From Pleurodeles waltl (taxonomy: Eukaryota; Chordata; Amphibia; Caudata; Salamandridae), in contig NC_090440.1 in assembly GCF_031143425.1 (NCBI RefSeq), forward strand, positions 1,272,101,123-1,272,165,122: a stretch of 64,000 nt of DNA, read 5' to 3'. Position 1 is the stretch's first letter. The number at the start of each line of letters is the position of its first letter. The translations under genes were made by a program, and so were the position numbers. Under the pieces are notes generated by a model. That model did not search any database. It was not told the DNA's origin and saw only the letters and a list, made by a program, of their open reading frames with translations. Shown here piece after piece: positions 1 through 12,166 of the stretch.

Positions 1-1385
1 TTCTACCGCACAGCAGGCACTGTGTTGATTCCTCTCTGGAAGTCGGGGCTGCGTCGTTCCAGCTCGGCTGTGCGTCGATCCGGTGGGCCCTGTGTCGACT
101 TTCCAATCACTACCCTAGCACTGGGTTGATCTTCTCGATGCAAAGTCGGGCTGCGTCGTTCCAGTTCGGTGTGCGGTGAATTTTGCACTGAGGTGCAGGC
201 TGTGCAGCATTTCTGGCAGGCTGTGCATCGATGTTCGCCGCACAAGGAGTCGTTGTTGTAAAGATGAAGTCTTTCTGGTCCTGCAACTTCAGGGAACAGG
301 AGGCAAGCTCTATCCAAACCCTTGGGGAGCATTTCCTCACCACAGCCAGAGAGCAGCAAGGCAGCAGGGCAATAGCAAGGCAGCAGTCCTTCACGGAAAG
401 CAGACAGGTGAATCATTTGAGCAGCCAGGCAGGTCTTCTTGGCAGGAAGCAAAGTCTGGTTCAGGTTCTCTTCTCCAGGAAGTGTCTGAGTTGGTAGGGG
501 AAGAGGCCTTGTTTAAATACCCAAATGTGCCTTTGAAGTGGGGGAGACTTCAAAGAGTGGCTTAGAAGTGCAAAAGGTGCCCTTTCAGTTCAATCCTGTC
601 TGTCAGGGACCCAGTAGGGGGTGTGGCAGTCCTTTGTGTGAGGCCAGGTTATAGTCATTTGACATGTAAGTGTCAGGCCCTCCACCCTCCCAGTCCAGGA
701 AGACCCATTCAAAATGCAGATGTATGCAAGTGAGGCTGAGTATCCTGTGTTTGGGGTGTGTCTGAGTGAATGCACAGGGCAGATGTCAACTAAACCCAGC
801 AAGGCATGGATTGTAAGGCACAAAGGATTTAAGTGCAGAGAAATGCTCACTTTCTAAAAGTGGCATGTCTAAAATAATAATTTAAATCCAACTTCACCAG
901 TCAGCAGGATTTTGTATCACCATTCTGGCCATACTAAATCTGACCTTCATACTCCTTTCAGATCAACAGCTACCACTCAGATAGTGTAGGAGGGCAGCCC
1001 CAACGTTAGCCTATGGAGGGAGCAGAACTCACAGCAGCGTAAAAACAAATTTAGGAGTTCTACACTACCAGGACATGTAAACTACACAGTACATGTCCTG
1101 TCTTTTGCTTACATGGTACCCTGTCCTACGGGTTACCTAGGGCATACCTTAGGGGTGACTTATATGTAGAAAGAGGGGTGTTTTAGGCTTGGCAAGTACT
1201 TTTAAATGCCAAGTCGAATTGGCAGTGAATCTGCACACACAGGCCATGCAATGATAGGCCTGAGACAAGGTTAAGGAGCTACTTAGGTGGGTGGCACAAT
1301 CAATGCTGTAGGCCCACTAGTTGCAATTCATCTACAGGCCCTGGGCACATATAGTGCACTTTACTAGGGACTTATAAGTACATTC
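1..1385 (-). mobile_element. Long LTR fragment, TGTTAGA family (antisense)
   Basis: This stretch is colinear with 41300-42690, in the same antisense orientation. Shared landmarks include the GGAGGCAAGCTCTATCCAA block, the GCAGCAAGGCAGCAGGGCAA block, the CTTGGCAAGTACTT block and the CCCTGGGCACAT block just before similarity stops near 1385. The family's outer end, present at 42700-42872, is missing, so this copy is truncated on the right. Its left part runs off the window. Short reading frames inside it (for example 3-565) are not supported as genes. The family assignment is secure from the internal comparison; LTR identity is inferred from complete copies that have TG...CA ends and 5-bp duplications. 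Confidence 0.75.
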
Positions 1386-1660
1386 TTACTTGCTGATGTG
1401 CCAAGTAGTTTCATACTGGTAATTAATGCATATTATTGGATGCATTCAATGGATGGCTGAGATTTGAAAATATGGTGTAGACCACCACATGGTGAAGTGT
1501 AGGGCATTTGCAAGCCAAAGAAAATATACTGTCTTCCTAATCTTGAATATTTGTATCAATCTAAACTAATGGGTCATTGCTATCCTGTGACTACAGGTTA
1601 GAGTGACTGCTAGAAAAATTGCCTATACTTGGTGCATTTTTCTGGACTCACAATAACAAA
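1386..1660. other. Unassigned spacer
   Basis: AT-rich sequence between the LTR fragment and Harbinger A. I see no gene, repeat or motif in it. Confidence 0.5.
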
Positions 1661-3413
1661 GGGCCTGATTACGATTCTGGTGGTCCTGGGACCACCATGG
1701 TGACAGCGATGGTCACCCCACCGCAGTGTTGGAGGTTGGACTGCCGTATTACGATACATGTGGTTAAGTAGACGAAAGTCTGCCGTGGCCCCACCATCAC
1801 CAGCAGACCACAGCATTGGTGAGGTAGGCCAATGCACTTGTCCAACGGCAGACTGCCAGTACAACTGCTGGTCCAATTACGATGTGGTGTTCCACGGATG
1901 TGACTGTGGCAGCCCAACCTCCACATTTCTGCAAGCGGAAAGGGAGGCATATAAGGCCGAAACTCACCTGTACTCAGCTTCACAGGTTGGTGCCATCATG
2001 GAGCCGATCGTACATGCACTGCCTCTGCCTGTGCTGCTTGATGACACCCATAATCGATGCGATCATGAATGCAACTGACAATAAGCGACACACTAAACTG
2101 TCACCAACAACTCCAAAGCCACTCAATGCCTTGTTATGAACTTGGAAGTGGGTACATGGTCCAAACATATTTTGTGTGCCCCTGGTCAGAATTGTACACT
2201 ACATATGATTCAATCACAACCCTATGATGCTCCTTTGGCCAGGCCACTGACTTTGCACAGGTACACTCTTTCTGGATTTCAAATGTGTGCCCAACGGATG
2301 TTCTGTGAAAGTGATGTCTCCATAACATTGTGTCACACAACAGCAACTATCATCGATATCACACCTACAAATCTATGTGACACCCTCACATTGTTCATGT
2401 GTCATGGCCTGTTGAGATAAAAAAAAAGACACATTTGTATCGATGTGTCATGAAACTGAACCCCACCTTCTCTGTTAAACCTCTGTCAAGGACATATCAC
2501 CCACATTACAAGATAATGCAAGGTTAATGGAACACCAAATAATCAGTGTGAGAAACATTCAAATGTCACAGTGTAAGGAATCCCTGCTGAATAGTAATGC
2601 CTCTACCAGGGGGACCCCTGGAAGACTGATGCCCTGGGCCACACACCACTTTGCACATCCCTCAAATCCACTATCTGCACAGGAACTGTGATTTGATGTC
2701 TATCAGGCATAACCAATAGTATAGCTAAGTGGCATGCATATGTGAAAAATGTGTAAGTGCAAGTCATGAAAGCAAATACAGCAGTAACAGCATGAGCCAC
2801 TTATGTAGTTAACGTAGGTGTAAGGTACACACATGAAAATGGGCATGTTCATAAAAATGTATACAAAGGTATGACAATTTAACAACCTACATGTGTGGAC
2901 AAGGAAATCTGTAGTTTGCACACATTAAACAAATGTTCAACCTACATCATAGAGAGAAAAGGAACCCAATTGTTGTTGACATTGGCCAAGCCAAGATTAA
3001 ATACTTACCATATCAAATACCATCCAATGTAATGTCAGCCCCAATAAGATTACATCCCACATATCAGTCCATTTTACATTTCCCCTTGTCCTGGGGCACT
3101 TCAGCAATGGTTCCAAGGTCAGATCATAACAACCACATCAAATGGATCATTAATCAGGGTGAAATAAATACAACTGTAGTCATACATCTCAAAGTATCCA
3201 TGAACATCCAAATGGTAAACAAGAAATGGCAGGACTAAAGTGTAAGAAAAATAGCAACCTTTTTTTTTATTTTGAACAAATAATCACATGTATGTAAGAG
3301 CAATGGGCAGTCTAACATTAATATTGGTGGTCCAGCACATTACTGTTCCACTTAGCTTGCCTCTCAAAACACTGCCATGGGAACCTTACCAGGGAGAGAC
3401 ATCTAGTGGGCAG
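1661..3413. other. Left non-coding arm of Harbinger A
   Basis: The first 320 bases are the inverted-repeat arm and subterminal region. The rest is non-coding in my reading and lies downstream of the minus-strand Myb1 gene. Short reading frames on both strands (1669-2346) have no recognisable motif. Confidence 0.4.
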
Positions 3414-4700
3414 TCAAAGCACCTCAATTATGTTGTTTGATGGGGGGTTGGGTTTGGGGTGGGTGTGTTTGGTTTTGGGAGGGGTAGGCCTGTGTTTGGA
3501 AGGGTGGTCCTTTGTTTTAGATGTTGTAGGGGTATGGCTGAGTTCAATGTGTGGAGGATAAGGTGTCACAGGGGAGGACTTGGATGTGGAAGGGATGGGA
3601 TGGGGTAGACAAGGTCCCTTTGGCTTTGTGAGGGGGTGGTTGTGACAGTGCAAGGACAAACAGAGGTTGGGAGGTTGAGGAAGTGTGTAGGTCAGGTGTA
3701 TGTGTTTTTTGGTGCTGATGTCTGTGAGTCCGATGTATGATGTTTGTGTTGTATAGGTGAGTATTGTATGGGTGAGTGTGGGTGTTTGTGTTTCTTTGTG
3801 GTGTGTAATGCGTATGTGCTGGGTATGATGGAAGTAGAGGATGTGTCTGTTGGTGTGGGTGAGGTGTCTGGGGGTATGGTGGGCGTGGTGCCTGGGTCTG
3901 TTAGTGTGGGTGTGGTGTCTGGGGGTGTGATGGGAGTGGTGGATATGTCTGTTGGTTTGGGTGTTGTGTCTGGGGGAATGGTGGAGTGGTAATGGTTGTG
4001 AGTGGATGAGTGTCTGTTAAGTGGTTTCGTACTTCTGTGCTTTGTGGTGTTTTTGGTTATGTTTGCTGCTTGGTGATGTTGAGGTGTGTGTGATTATATA
4101 TTAGTGTCCTTGGGACAGGTATTAGGACAGGGAATTGGAAGGGGAAGAGGCAGGTGTGGAGGTGGAAGTATGGGACAGGTAGAAGGCTGCCGTGATGGAG
4201 CAGGCCAGAGCCTGAAAAGATCTTGGTAGGGCACACATTAAACTGTGGATGCCTTCCAGGTAGGCCACCCTCAGTTGCAGATGATGGCTGCCCTGTACCT
4301 GTATACTATTCAGTACTGTCATCTGACCCACTGAGATGTTTCTTAGTAGGTCAATACTCTCCTCACTCAGGGTAGCAGGGGGAACAAGGGCAGGGGGTGT
4401 GGTCCCTTGAGCAAAGGAGACAGCTCCCCGCTTGGGTGAGGAAGCCCAGCCAACTGGGTGGAGATGGTAGTGGGAGTGGCAGATGGGGATGGTGCAGGAA
4501 CTGATCCTGCATGCCCCGCCACCACTAGGGGATGTCCAATGGGGCTGTAGTCAGATGACAACGATGTTGAGTCAGTATCCCCCTTGACACTCCCCTCACC
4601 CTCTGGGCCACTGGGTCCCTCCATGTCTGTGGTGTCCTGCCCGGAGGTACTATGGCCAACTGCTTCCACACAGATGTCAGTCCTGTCTCCTATGCTTGCC
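3414..4700 (-). pseudogene. Harbinger A Myb1-like gene, last exon (broken)
   Basis: On the minus strand, 4331-4122 encodes a helical segment (SVGQMTVLNSIQ, then AYLEGIHSLM and FQALACSITAAF). It matches residue by residue the start of the large minus-strand frame at 9314-7947 in Harbinger B (SVGQSTIVNIIQ, FLEGIHSGL, FQALASSLMAA). Upstream, 4669-4367 holds an acidic Ser/Thr-rich stretch (TDSTSLSSDYSP). Downstream, 3659-3414 is a Pro/Thr/His-rich low-complexity tail. The pieces are in different frames, so the gene is dead. In this transposon class the Myb/SANT protein works with the transposase in nuclear import and terminal-repeat binding; here that role is inferred from the N-terminal exons. 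The G/T-rich DNA at 3700-4010 is the degenerate Pro/Thr-rich tail read on the other strand. Confidence 0.65.
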
Positions 4701-5261
4701 TGGGATGATTACGAAATGACAAATACAAATAGGTTTATTGCATGTGTCAGAACACTCTTGACCGACAGTAAGTATCACAGAACATTAATGTAATGTACAG
4801 TAGACCTCTGCTACAAGGTCTACCAAAGTGGATTCAACATTTGCAAGGCCAAATGAATGCATGCTACATGAACTGTAAACAGTTTCCCACTGTAAAGTCA
4901 GAATCACATACAACTCCAATTGCATTAGTGAAGTTGTGCAATCACACTACCCATGTATCAAGTAGGAAACCTTGTCCCCTTGAATGGATCAGCTAGGCAA
5001 ATGACCAGTCGCGATTGCTACTGGTGAGAAATCCATTCTAACATTGCATAAATAAAAGCCAATAGTCCATTGAACATTGCTGAGGCTCAGAGAAATTCCA
5101 TTACCTGAAGAGGTGGTTTAATCTGTTTCACAATGGGAAGACACATCACTGTCCTAATTTTCACACACTCCCATATGATTCACACATTTCTGCATGTCAC
5201 TCCCTGATGCATGTGAACAGGCAGTTAATGATCCTTTGCCAATAAATGTGCAAATCCCTTA

Positions 5262-5773
5262 GGCCCATATTTATGAAAAAGTGGTACATCAGAGCTGTTA
5301 AACCACTTTTTCTGCGCCCCCAAACTGGGACCTAACAACACCTTGGCAGTTGTTAGTACAATAGCATCAACATTTTTGATGATATTGTGGCTCTATGCTA
5401 CACTAGCGTCAACCATGTTGACAGTAATGTAGCAAAGTGCAAGGAGGCCCATAGGTTTCAATGGGTGCCTCATTTTAACGCCTACTCTGAGCAGGTTTAA
5501 AAAATAATGTCAAAAATGGTGCAGCGAAATCTGTTAAATTTTACTGCGCCATTTTTGTAGGCCTCCTAGCGCTGGAACGCCCCACCCCCTGCATACATTA
5601 TGACTGACACAGGCATAACGTGATGCAAGGGGTTACAATGTGGCGCAATTCATACATTGAGCCACTTTGTACATATAGCGTAAGGAAAAGGCCACCTTAG
5701 AACCACCTTAATATAAATAAAAATGATGCTTAGGTGTCGCTAAGGCGGCTTAAGGGGTTCTTAAATATGCCCC
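5262..5773. mobile_element. Harbinger-type MITE
   Basis: The left end is GGCCCATATTTAT and the right end, reverse complemented, is GGGGCATATTTAA. No coding capacity. It lies in the intron between exons 2 and 3 of the Harbinger A Myb1 gene. No clear target duplication is visible, so the outermost bases are approximate. Confidence 0.55.
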
Positions 5774-6577
5774 TGTGTTTAATGATTCAACATCAATGGC
5801 ATGGACATGCACATTGTGCGGTACTGTAGGTCTACCTGTCATGTCCTTCATTGCTTCAGCAATTGGACATGACAAATGACACTGAGCAATGGATTAGGGT
5901 ATGCGTGGCATACCAACCAATGTTGACACACTCTTTTCTGTGATAACACATGAACTGTATACCCTGCACATACAACCATTTTCTAATTAACTCTTGCCTG
6001 TACAAATATGCGATGTAATCAGACATCATCCCCTGAAGACAGGTTAATTTATGTGGGAAACAGTAGTGTAAGTGGGACTACTAAAATGAAAGATACACAT
6101 GTCAACATGTAGACCCAAATACTGTTGGAAACAGTGATGTTAGCCAACTCAGTAACTGTACATTCCCCACTTACTAAGGGAAACTATTGCTCAGTGACTG
6201 CACCCAAAGTGCACTATATGCCATGTCACATGAATGAGGTCACCAGCACATGAGACAGTGAGAAACCAACACTCATGACACAATGACGACAAGGGACCTG
6301 GTGGGTACAAATGTCACCCAAACATCAAACAACATGAGCTGATTGATCACTGTACTCAGCAATGTGTCTGCTCAATACAGAATGTTAGTAGTAGATTGGA
6401 CTCTCTTTTGTACCTGGTCACTTGGACAATAGGCAAGGCACATCAGCATGCACCTACTACCAGACCCATACAGACATCAACCCTTCTTGTGCTTCGCACA
6501 TGGACCATCTCTAATATTCAGGGGGAGATGGCTGCTTTTATCACATAAAGGAGACAAAGTAACATGTATGAATCTGA

Positions 6578-6860
6578 CCAGAACTCACCCCTTGTAGTTG
6601 CTGTGATTTGCTCAAATGGCCATCAAACGATGGGTAGGCCACCACCAGTATGTTGGCCATTGGGGGGGGTCAGAGTGTGTTGCACGCCACATCCACATTG
6701 GGAGGACAGACACAGCTGGACCTCCTTGATCTTCTGGACCAGAATCTCAGGTCCTCCCACCTCTTCCGACAATGGATGCTGCTTAAAGATAGACCTCCAG
6801 GGTCTGCATCTTCTGGGAGATGGCTCTCCAAATGGCTTGTTTCTGATGGGCGTTGACCTC
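6578..6860 (-). pseudogene. Harbinger A Myb1-like gene, exon 2 (SANT core, broken)
   Basis: Reading the minus strand from about 6860, the frame gives KQAIWRAISQKMQTLEVY. After a one-base shift it gives HCRKRWEDLRFWSRR, the RKRWEDL helix typical of transposon Myb/SANT-like domains. It continues to a segment matching LTPLM..ILAVAYP of Harbinger B and ends at a GTGAGT splice donor near 6572-6577. A stop after LEVYL and a C-run indel near 6660 break it. The same exon in Harbinger B is 9987-10241, which supports the boundaries. Confidence 0.7.
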
Positions 6861-6979
6861 CATGGATACAATAGATAAATGAAATAATCATAATTTAATA
6901 ATTCAGGCTATCTGGTTAACACACATTTCACATTTTGCAGACACTTGGCACAAGCATTTTTGATTTGTTAACACACTAC

Positions 6980-7946
6980 GGTGGTCATTATGACAATGGC
7001 GGGGACTGTTAAAGTGGTGGTAATACTGCCAACAGGCTGGTGGTAATTACCGCCAAATTATAACCATGGGGGTGATAACTCCCATAGACAGCCAATGTAC
7101 AACACCAACCGCCAGGGTGTTAACACCACTGACCATGGCGGTAGCCATCAACAGGCAGGCGGAAGACAAGGTACCACCCACCATATTGTAACATAGCAAA
7201 CCGCTAAAATTTCCAGGGTGGTACCAACGCTATCAAAACCCTGGTGGAAACAGAACACAGAAAATGAAAGACTCACCATCAGAGACACAGAGAAGACCAA
7301 CGCCGTCATGGAACCAGAACTTCAAGTCTTCCCGATGCTCATCTATGCCATGCTCCACCTGGAACACCAACGCCAATGAAGACGACGACGGTGAGTACAG
7401 CCACCTAACACACAAGGGAGGGAAGGAGGAAAAGGAGAGTGAAACACACGCACAACACACAATATACACACACACCATACACACAGCTAGCTGCAGAGGA
7501 AAACCAGTCCCACAGGACACACGTCATAATAATGCAAGGACAACATTTAGCCAGAACTGATAGTGTAATTTGATGCCAACAGCCACTATATTGTCCATGT
7601 GGCAAGAGAAATATGAGTCACTGTTCAGAAAGGGCCAATGGCTTATCCAAAGTACAAAAGGCCCACATGGCCACAGGGCACAGTCCAAGACCCAACTTGT
7701 TCCCTGACACAATCCACACTACACTGTGCAGAGGCATCATGTTGGGAATGGCCAGGCACCTCATGCGTTAGGGGCGTGGGGGGCACCTCAGCTGAAGTGG
7801 GGAACTTGTCCACTGGTTCTGGATGGAGCTCCAAACCCATTTCTCTTTGCTGGTGAGTGCAAGATCACAGTCTCTGAGGTGGGCAATTTGCCCACTGGTT
7901 CTGGAGGGGACTCCATGCCCATTATACATTGCTGGGGAGTGCAAGG
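6980..7946. other. Left non-coding arm of Harbinger B
   Basis: Terminal and subterminal sequence rich in GGCGGT/ACCGCC motifs up to about 7220, then non-coding sequence with an (AC)n tract at 7440-7490. The small reading frames here show no motif. The first 130 bases resemble the left end of the MITE at 44628-45564. Confidence 0.6.
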
Positions 7947-8036
7947 TCATGGTGTCTGAGGTGGGGGTCTTGCCCACTGGTTCTGGAGGGGGCTCCTTGT
8001 ACAACAGTACCTGAAGGGTGGCCTACATGCCCTCTG

Positions 8037-8116
8037 CTGGAGGTGAGGGCTGCTGTGTCCCAGCTGGAGGTGAGGGCTGCTGTGTCCCAGCTGGAGGTGA
8101 GGGCTGCTGTGTCCTA
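8037..8116. repeat. 27-bp tandem repeat in Myb1 tail
   Basis: Three near-identical copies of a 27-base unit beginning CTGGAGGTGAGGGCTGCTGT. On the gene's strand each gives a nine-residue LGHSSPHLQ unit. In-frame expansion of a disordered tail is the likely nature. Confidence 0.85.
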
Positions 8117-8154
8117 GACGGAGGTCAGGGTTCCACTTAGTTTGTAGAGTGGGA

Positions 8155-8345
8155 ACCTTCCCTTTCTTGGGTGATGGAGTGGGATCCTTCCCTCTCTTGG
8201 GTGGTGGAGTGGGCTCCCTCCCTCTCTTGGGTGGTGGAGTGGGATCCTTGGCCTCTCTTGGGTGGTGGAGTGGGCTCCTTTCCTCTCTTGGGTGGTGGAG
8301 TGGGATCCTTCCCTCTCTTGGGTGGTAGAGTGGCATCCTTTCCTT
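8155..8345. repeat. About 30-bp tandem repeat in Myb1 tail
   Basis: About seven units built around CTCTCTTGGGTGGTGGAGTG, alternating GGATCCTT and GGCTCCTT spacers. On the minus strand they encode units such as KRGKEPTPPP, a basic Pro-rich repeat. Unit lengths vary slightly, which shifts the frame within the array (HPREGRIPLH then KRGKDPTPPP). Confidence 0.85.
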
Positions 8346-10579
8346 TCTTGCCTCCAAGACTATGAGGTGCCTCCACTGTCCCTGGGGACTGTTTGGCTGA
8401 GGTGCTGGGCTGGGTCGTTGTGACCCTGCTCTTACAGGCAGGACAGGGGGTGGAGGGGGAGGGAAGAGGTCAAGTTGGGCAAGGAAAAGCTTCTCAGGGA
8501 CAGTGTGGCAGGATGAGGGAGGCGGGATGAGAGTGGAGGTTGAGAGAGTTATTGTTGGAGGTGTATGTCTGCTGGACTTGGGTTCAGGTGCATGGGCAGT
8601 GTGCTGATGTGAGGTGGATGGCTGTTTGGTGTATGAGTGTGTGCGTTTGTGTCTCTTAGGGGGCCAGACAGGGTGGGAAAGGACACAGGGGACACGTGGA
8701 AGGATGTTGTGGTGGTGTTTGCAAGTGAGGTGTGTGTGTGCTGCTTGGTGTGGTGATGGTGGTGGTGGCTGCTGATGCAGTGCATGCAGGTGTGAGTGCG
8801 GATGTGACAGTGAGGGAGGAGGAGGAGGGGAGACAGTGGAGGCAGTGGATGTTGTTGTGTGTACAACTGTCTGCTGTTTGTGTGAAGGCTTGTAACCTGA
8901 AGTGTGCTGCCTGTGTTTGTCTGTGCCACTCTTGTGTGATGTTTTGTGTGCATGCTTGTCTGTATGTGTGCATGGGATGGGTTGGGGTTGAGGAGATTGA
9001 GACTGGGAAGTGGTAGTTGGAGCGGGGATGGTAGGAACAGGGAAAATTGCTGCCATCAGAGAGGAGGCCAGAGCCTGGAACAATATCTGTTGGGCCGCCA
9101 ATCCACTGTGAATGCCCTCCAGGAATGCATTGCATTGCTGCATCTGGAATGCCAGCCCCTGGATGATATTCACAATGGTTGACTGCCCTACAGAGATGGA
9201 TCTCAGGAGGTTAATAGCCTCCTTACTGAGGGCTGCAGGGCTCACTAGGGAAGGGCCTGAGGTGCCTGGAGCGAAGGAGGTGCCCAAGCCTCCTGGGTGA
9301 GCCGGCATGGGCAACTTAGTGAGGGGCTACTGGGAGGGTGGGGCTGGTACGGTGGGTGGCATCTGTACCTATAGCAGGGGTGGTCACAGAGGTGCCCACC
9401 ACCACTGGGGAGCTTCCATCGAAGGAGGAATCTGAGTCAGTGTTGTCACCTCATGTCTCCATCGTGATGCTCCCCTTGCCCTCTGTCCCACTGGTCCCCT
9501 CGGCCTCGGTGGACTCTGCCTCCTCGGTCTTGTGGGATGCAGCTCCCTCTGTCGCCTGTGCCCCTGCTTCTCCGCCAGATGATGCTAATGCACACATGGA
9601 CAGAATGACAGAAGAAAAAAGTGGGGAGAGAGACAGGGAGTACTGGGTTAATTGCAGCACCAACACCACAGATGGCATGCACATTACCTTCACACACAGG
9701 GATCAGGATTGAGCACCATGCATCTCTCTGGCATTCAATTGGCTCGGTACCACAGCAAGATTTGAGCCAACCCCTGCCAAGTGCACCTCTCGTAGGAGTC
9801 ACTAAGCCCTGTCTGGCATGGAATGCAACCTAGCTAGGTTACCAGATTTACAAATACAACCATTACCCTTGAGCTGGATCATGCTGCAATCTCTGACCTG
9901 GCATTAAGGAGCACTCACCAACTGGCACCCACCATCAGGATCCCATGCCACCTACCAATTATAGTTGTAACGCCCACTGTACTCACCCCCTTGTAGCTGC
10001 TGTGATGCCCTCAAATGCCCATCCAGCTCTGGGTAGGCCACCGCCAGTATGCGGGCCATCAGGGGGGTCAGGTTCCAAAGGGCCCCCACCCTTGTTGGGA
10101 GGCCATCTCCAGCTGGGCCTTGGTGGTCTTCCGGGGCAAGTCGCTCAGGTCCTCCCACCTTTTCCTATGGTGGGTGCTCTGCCTGCTGTAGACCTCCAGG
10201 TTCCACACGTCCTTGGAGATACCACACCACAATCCCTTCTTCTGACCTGCAGAGGAAACACAGACAGGAGGACACCATTACACATATAATCCAGCCTGTC
10301 ACACAGATAGCTCACAGATCCCATTTCAATCTCCGTTGGCACACACATCACCCTGCGCTCACCATGTACACTGCTACCAGACATACCACCCCCCAAATGA
10401 CACAATGCTTCCACACATATCTCCATGCAACCTTGTCACATGCATTGTGCCCAATGTGTACTCACCTCTTGGTCTGGAGGCCCATACAGCTGTCCATACT
10501 GGGGTAAGACCCTATCTACCAAGCACTCCAACTTTTTCAAAGTGAAGGCTGGGACCCTTTCCCCGGTTACACGGGCCAT

Positions 10580-11009
10580 GGCAGGTTCCAGACACAGGTC
10601 ACAGCAGCACACAAAGTGTAGGTGCTGTCCTATGGATAGTCAGGAATCAAGTGAGGTTATAGACAGAAAATGGCGTTCACGTCCGCGGTGGTGTATACCG
10701 TCACTGCCGCTGGTGATCCCATTGGCCACTGTACTCTATTGAGCCCCATATTAGCCAATGAAGAATAGCAGGGTGGTGCAAGACCGCCTTCGGCCATGAC
10801 GCCCAATGCCGGCGGAGTTACCTCACTTATACCTGTCCCTACATGCCGGACAGGCGGTCGCCATTTTATGGTGGTGGAAAACATTCAGATAATCGAGAAC
10901 TGCGCAATTTCCATAATTTGCACATACATTGCCATTCTTATTGTCCCATCACATTGCTGCTCTATGTACACTGAGGTGATGGTTTCATTGTTCAAATTGT
11001 GACGCCATA
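10580..11009. promoter_or_regulatory. Divergent intergenic region between Myb1 and transposase
   Basis: This 430-bp gap separates the Myb1 start (minus) from the transposase frame (plus). It includes a comparatively CpG-richer segment (10660-10860). A shared bidirectional promoter is inferred from the arrangement; I see no convincing TATA box on either side. Confidence 0.35.
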
Positions 11010-12166
11010 CTCACTCTTGTGTCCCTTAGAACCCTACCACTGTGGAGGAATCGGAGGAGGAGACAAAACCCAGTGTACAGACCCCTTGTGGACTTGGCTA
11101 CCCTGGAGGACAGGCACTTCATTCTCACCTATAGACTGGACAGGGCCACTATCACAGAGCTGTGTGCCCAATTAGAGCTTGATCTGATATCAGCTATCCG
11201 TCATCCCACTTCGATCCCCCCTCTTATGCAGGTTCTATCAGTGCTCCATTTCCTGGCAACTGGTTCTTTCCAGGTAACAGTGGGCTTGGCAGCAGGAATG
11301 TCACAACCAATGTTCTTAATCGTGCTGGCAAGGGTTTTGTCTGCCCTGGTGAAACACATGTACAGCTACATTGCTTTCCCCCAGGTGTAAGATTTGGCTA
11401 CTGTGAAGGCAGGATTCTATGCAATGGGACATATACCCAATATTATTGGGGCAATTGACGGTATACATGTTGCTATTGCCCCCCCCCCCACCAGAATGAA
11501 CAGGTTTTCATGAATCGGAAGAGTTTCCACTCACTCAATGTGCAAATGGTGTGCCTGGCTGACCAGTACATCTCCCACGTCACTGCCAAGTATCCTGGGT
11601 CGGTGCATGACGCCTTCATCCTGAGGAATAGCAGCATCCCAAATGTGATGCCACAACTACAGAGATACAGGGTGTGGCTAATTGGTGAGCCTTACTCCCC
11701 ACCCATTATAGGTCAGTGCATGCCTTCTGGTGTTAACCCCATACCATTGTGTAAGGCTAATGTTTGTCCCTCAATACTTGCAGGTGACTCTCGCTACCCA
11801 AAGCTATTGTGGCTCCTGACCCCTGTGAGGAATGCCAGGACAGAGGCTGAGAATCGTTATAATGATGCACACGGGCGAACCAGGAGAATTATTGAAAGGA
11901 CCTTCGGCCCCCTGAAGGGCAAGTTCAGATACCTCCATCTAACAGGTGGATCCCTGTGCTACTCACCCAAGAAGGTCTGCCAGATAGTAGTGGCATGCTG
12001 TGTGTTGCACAACCTGGCCCCCATACAACTTGTGCCTTATCTGCAGGAGGAGGCAACTGGAAATGTCCCTGTTGCAGCTGCGGACCCTGAGGACAGTGAG
12101 GATGAGGAGTCAGAGGATGAGGATGTGAACAACAGAACATCAGTTATACGTCAATACTTCCAATGA
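11010..12166 (+). pseudogene. PIF/Harbinger DDE transposase of Harbinger B (stop plus frameshift)
   Basis: The protein family cuts and pastes the element by a DDE nuclease. The N-terminal helical region reads LDRATITELCAQLELDLISA, followed by VLSVLHFLATGSF. Catalytic positions are visible: the first Asp in IIGAIDGIHVAI (about 11437-11472), the second in PGSVHDAFIL (about 11596-11625), and the Glu in RRIIERTFGPLKG (about 11883-11920). The C-terminus is acidic (EDSEDEESEDEDV). Defects: an in-frame TAA after FPQV at 11388 and a shift in the C-run near 11481-11492. A 99-bp intron interrupts it at 11685-11783. No in-frame ATG precedes 11019, so an upstream exon or lost start is likely. It is divergent from Myb1. 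Confidence 0.85.
11685..11783 (+). other. 99-nt phase-preserving intron in transposase
   Basis: The donor is ATTG|GTGAGC and the acceptor is CTTGCAG|GTGACTC. Removing it joins LIG to DSRYPKLLWLL without a frame change. At 99 nt with no stop it reads through in frame, so a naive ORF call includes 33 spurious residues. Confidence 0.75.

Larger units (their letters stand above)
7947..10579 (-). pseudogene. Myb1: Myb/SANT-like partner gene of Harbinger B (three exons, frameshifted)
   Basis: Exon 1 (10579-10466) starts with ATG in a good context and encodes MARVTGERVPAFTLKKLECL followed by a VDRVLPQYGQLYG motif, ending exactly at a GTGAGT donor. Exon 2 (10241-9987) follows a pyrimidine-rich acceptor and encodes GLWCGISKDVWNLEVYS then HHRKRWEDLSDLPRK, the third SANT helix. 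A one-base shift in a G-run near 10090 is needed before LTPLMARILAVAYPELDGH, then a GTGAGT donor at 9986-9981. Exon 3 (from about 9584) has an acidic Ser/Thr-rich stretch, a conserved helical segment (9240-9040), then a very long Pro/His/Thr-rich tail with 10-residue repeats, and another shift near 9340. Members of this family act as the DNA-binding partner of the Harbinger transposase. The gene is divergent from the transposase across about 430 bp. Confidence 0.75.

Noticed and set aside
3744..3992. Val/Gly-rich plus-strand ORF
   Set aside because: Antisense of the degenerate Pro/Thr-rich tail of the Harbinger A Myb1 gene.
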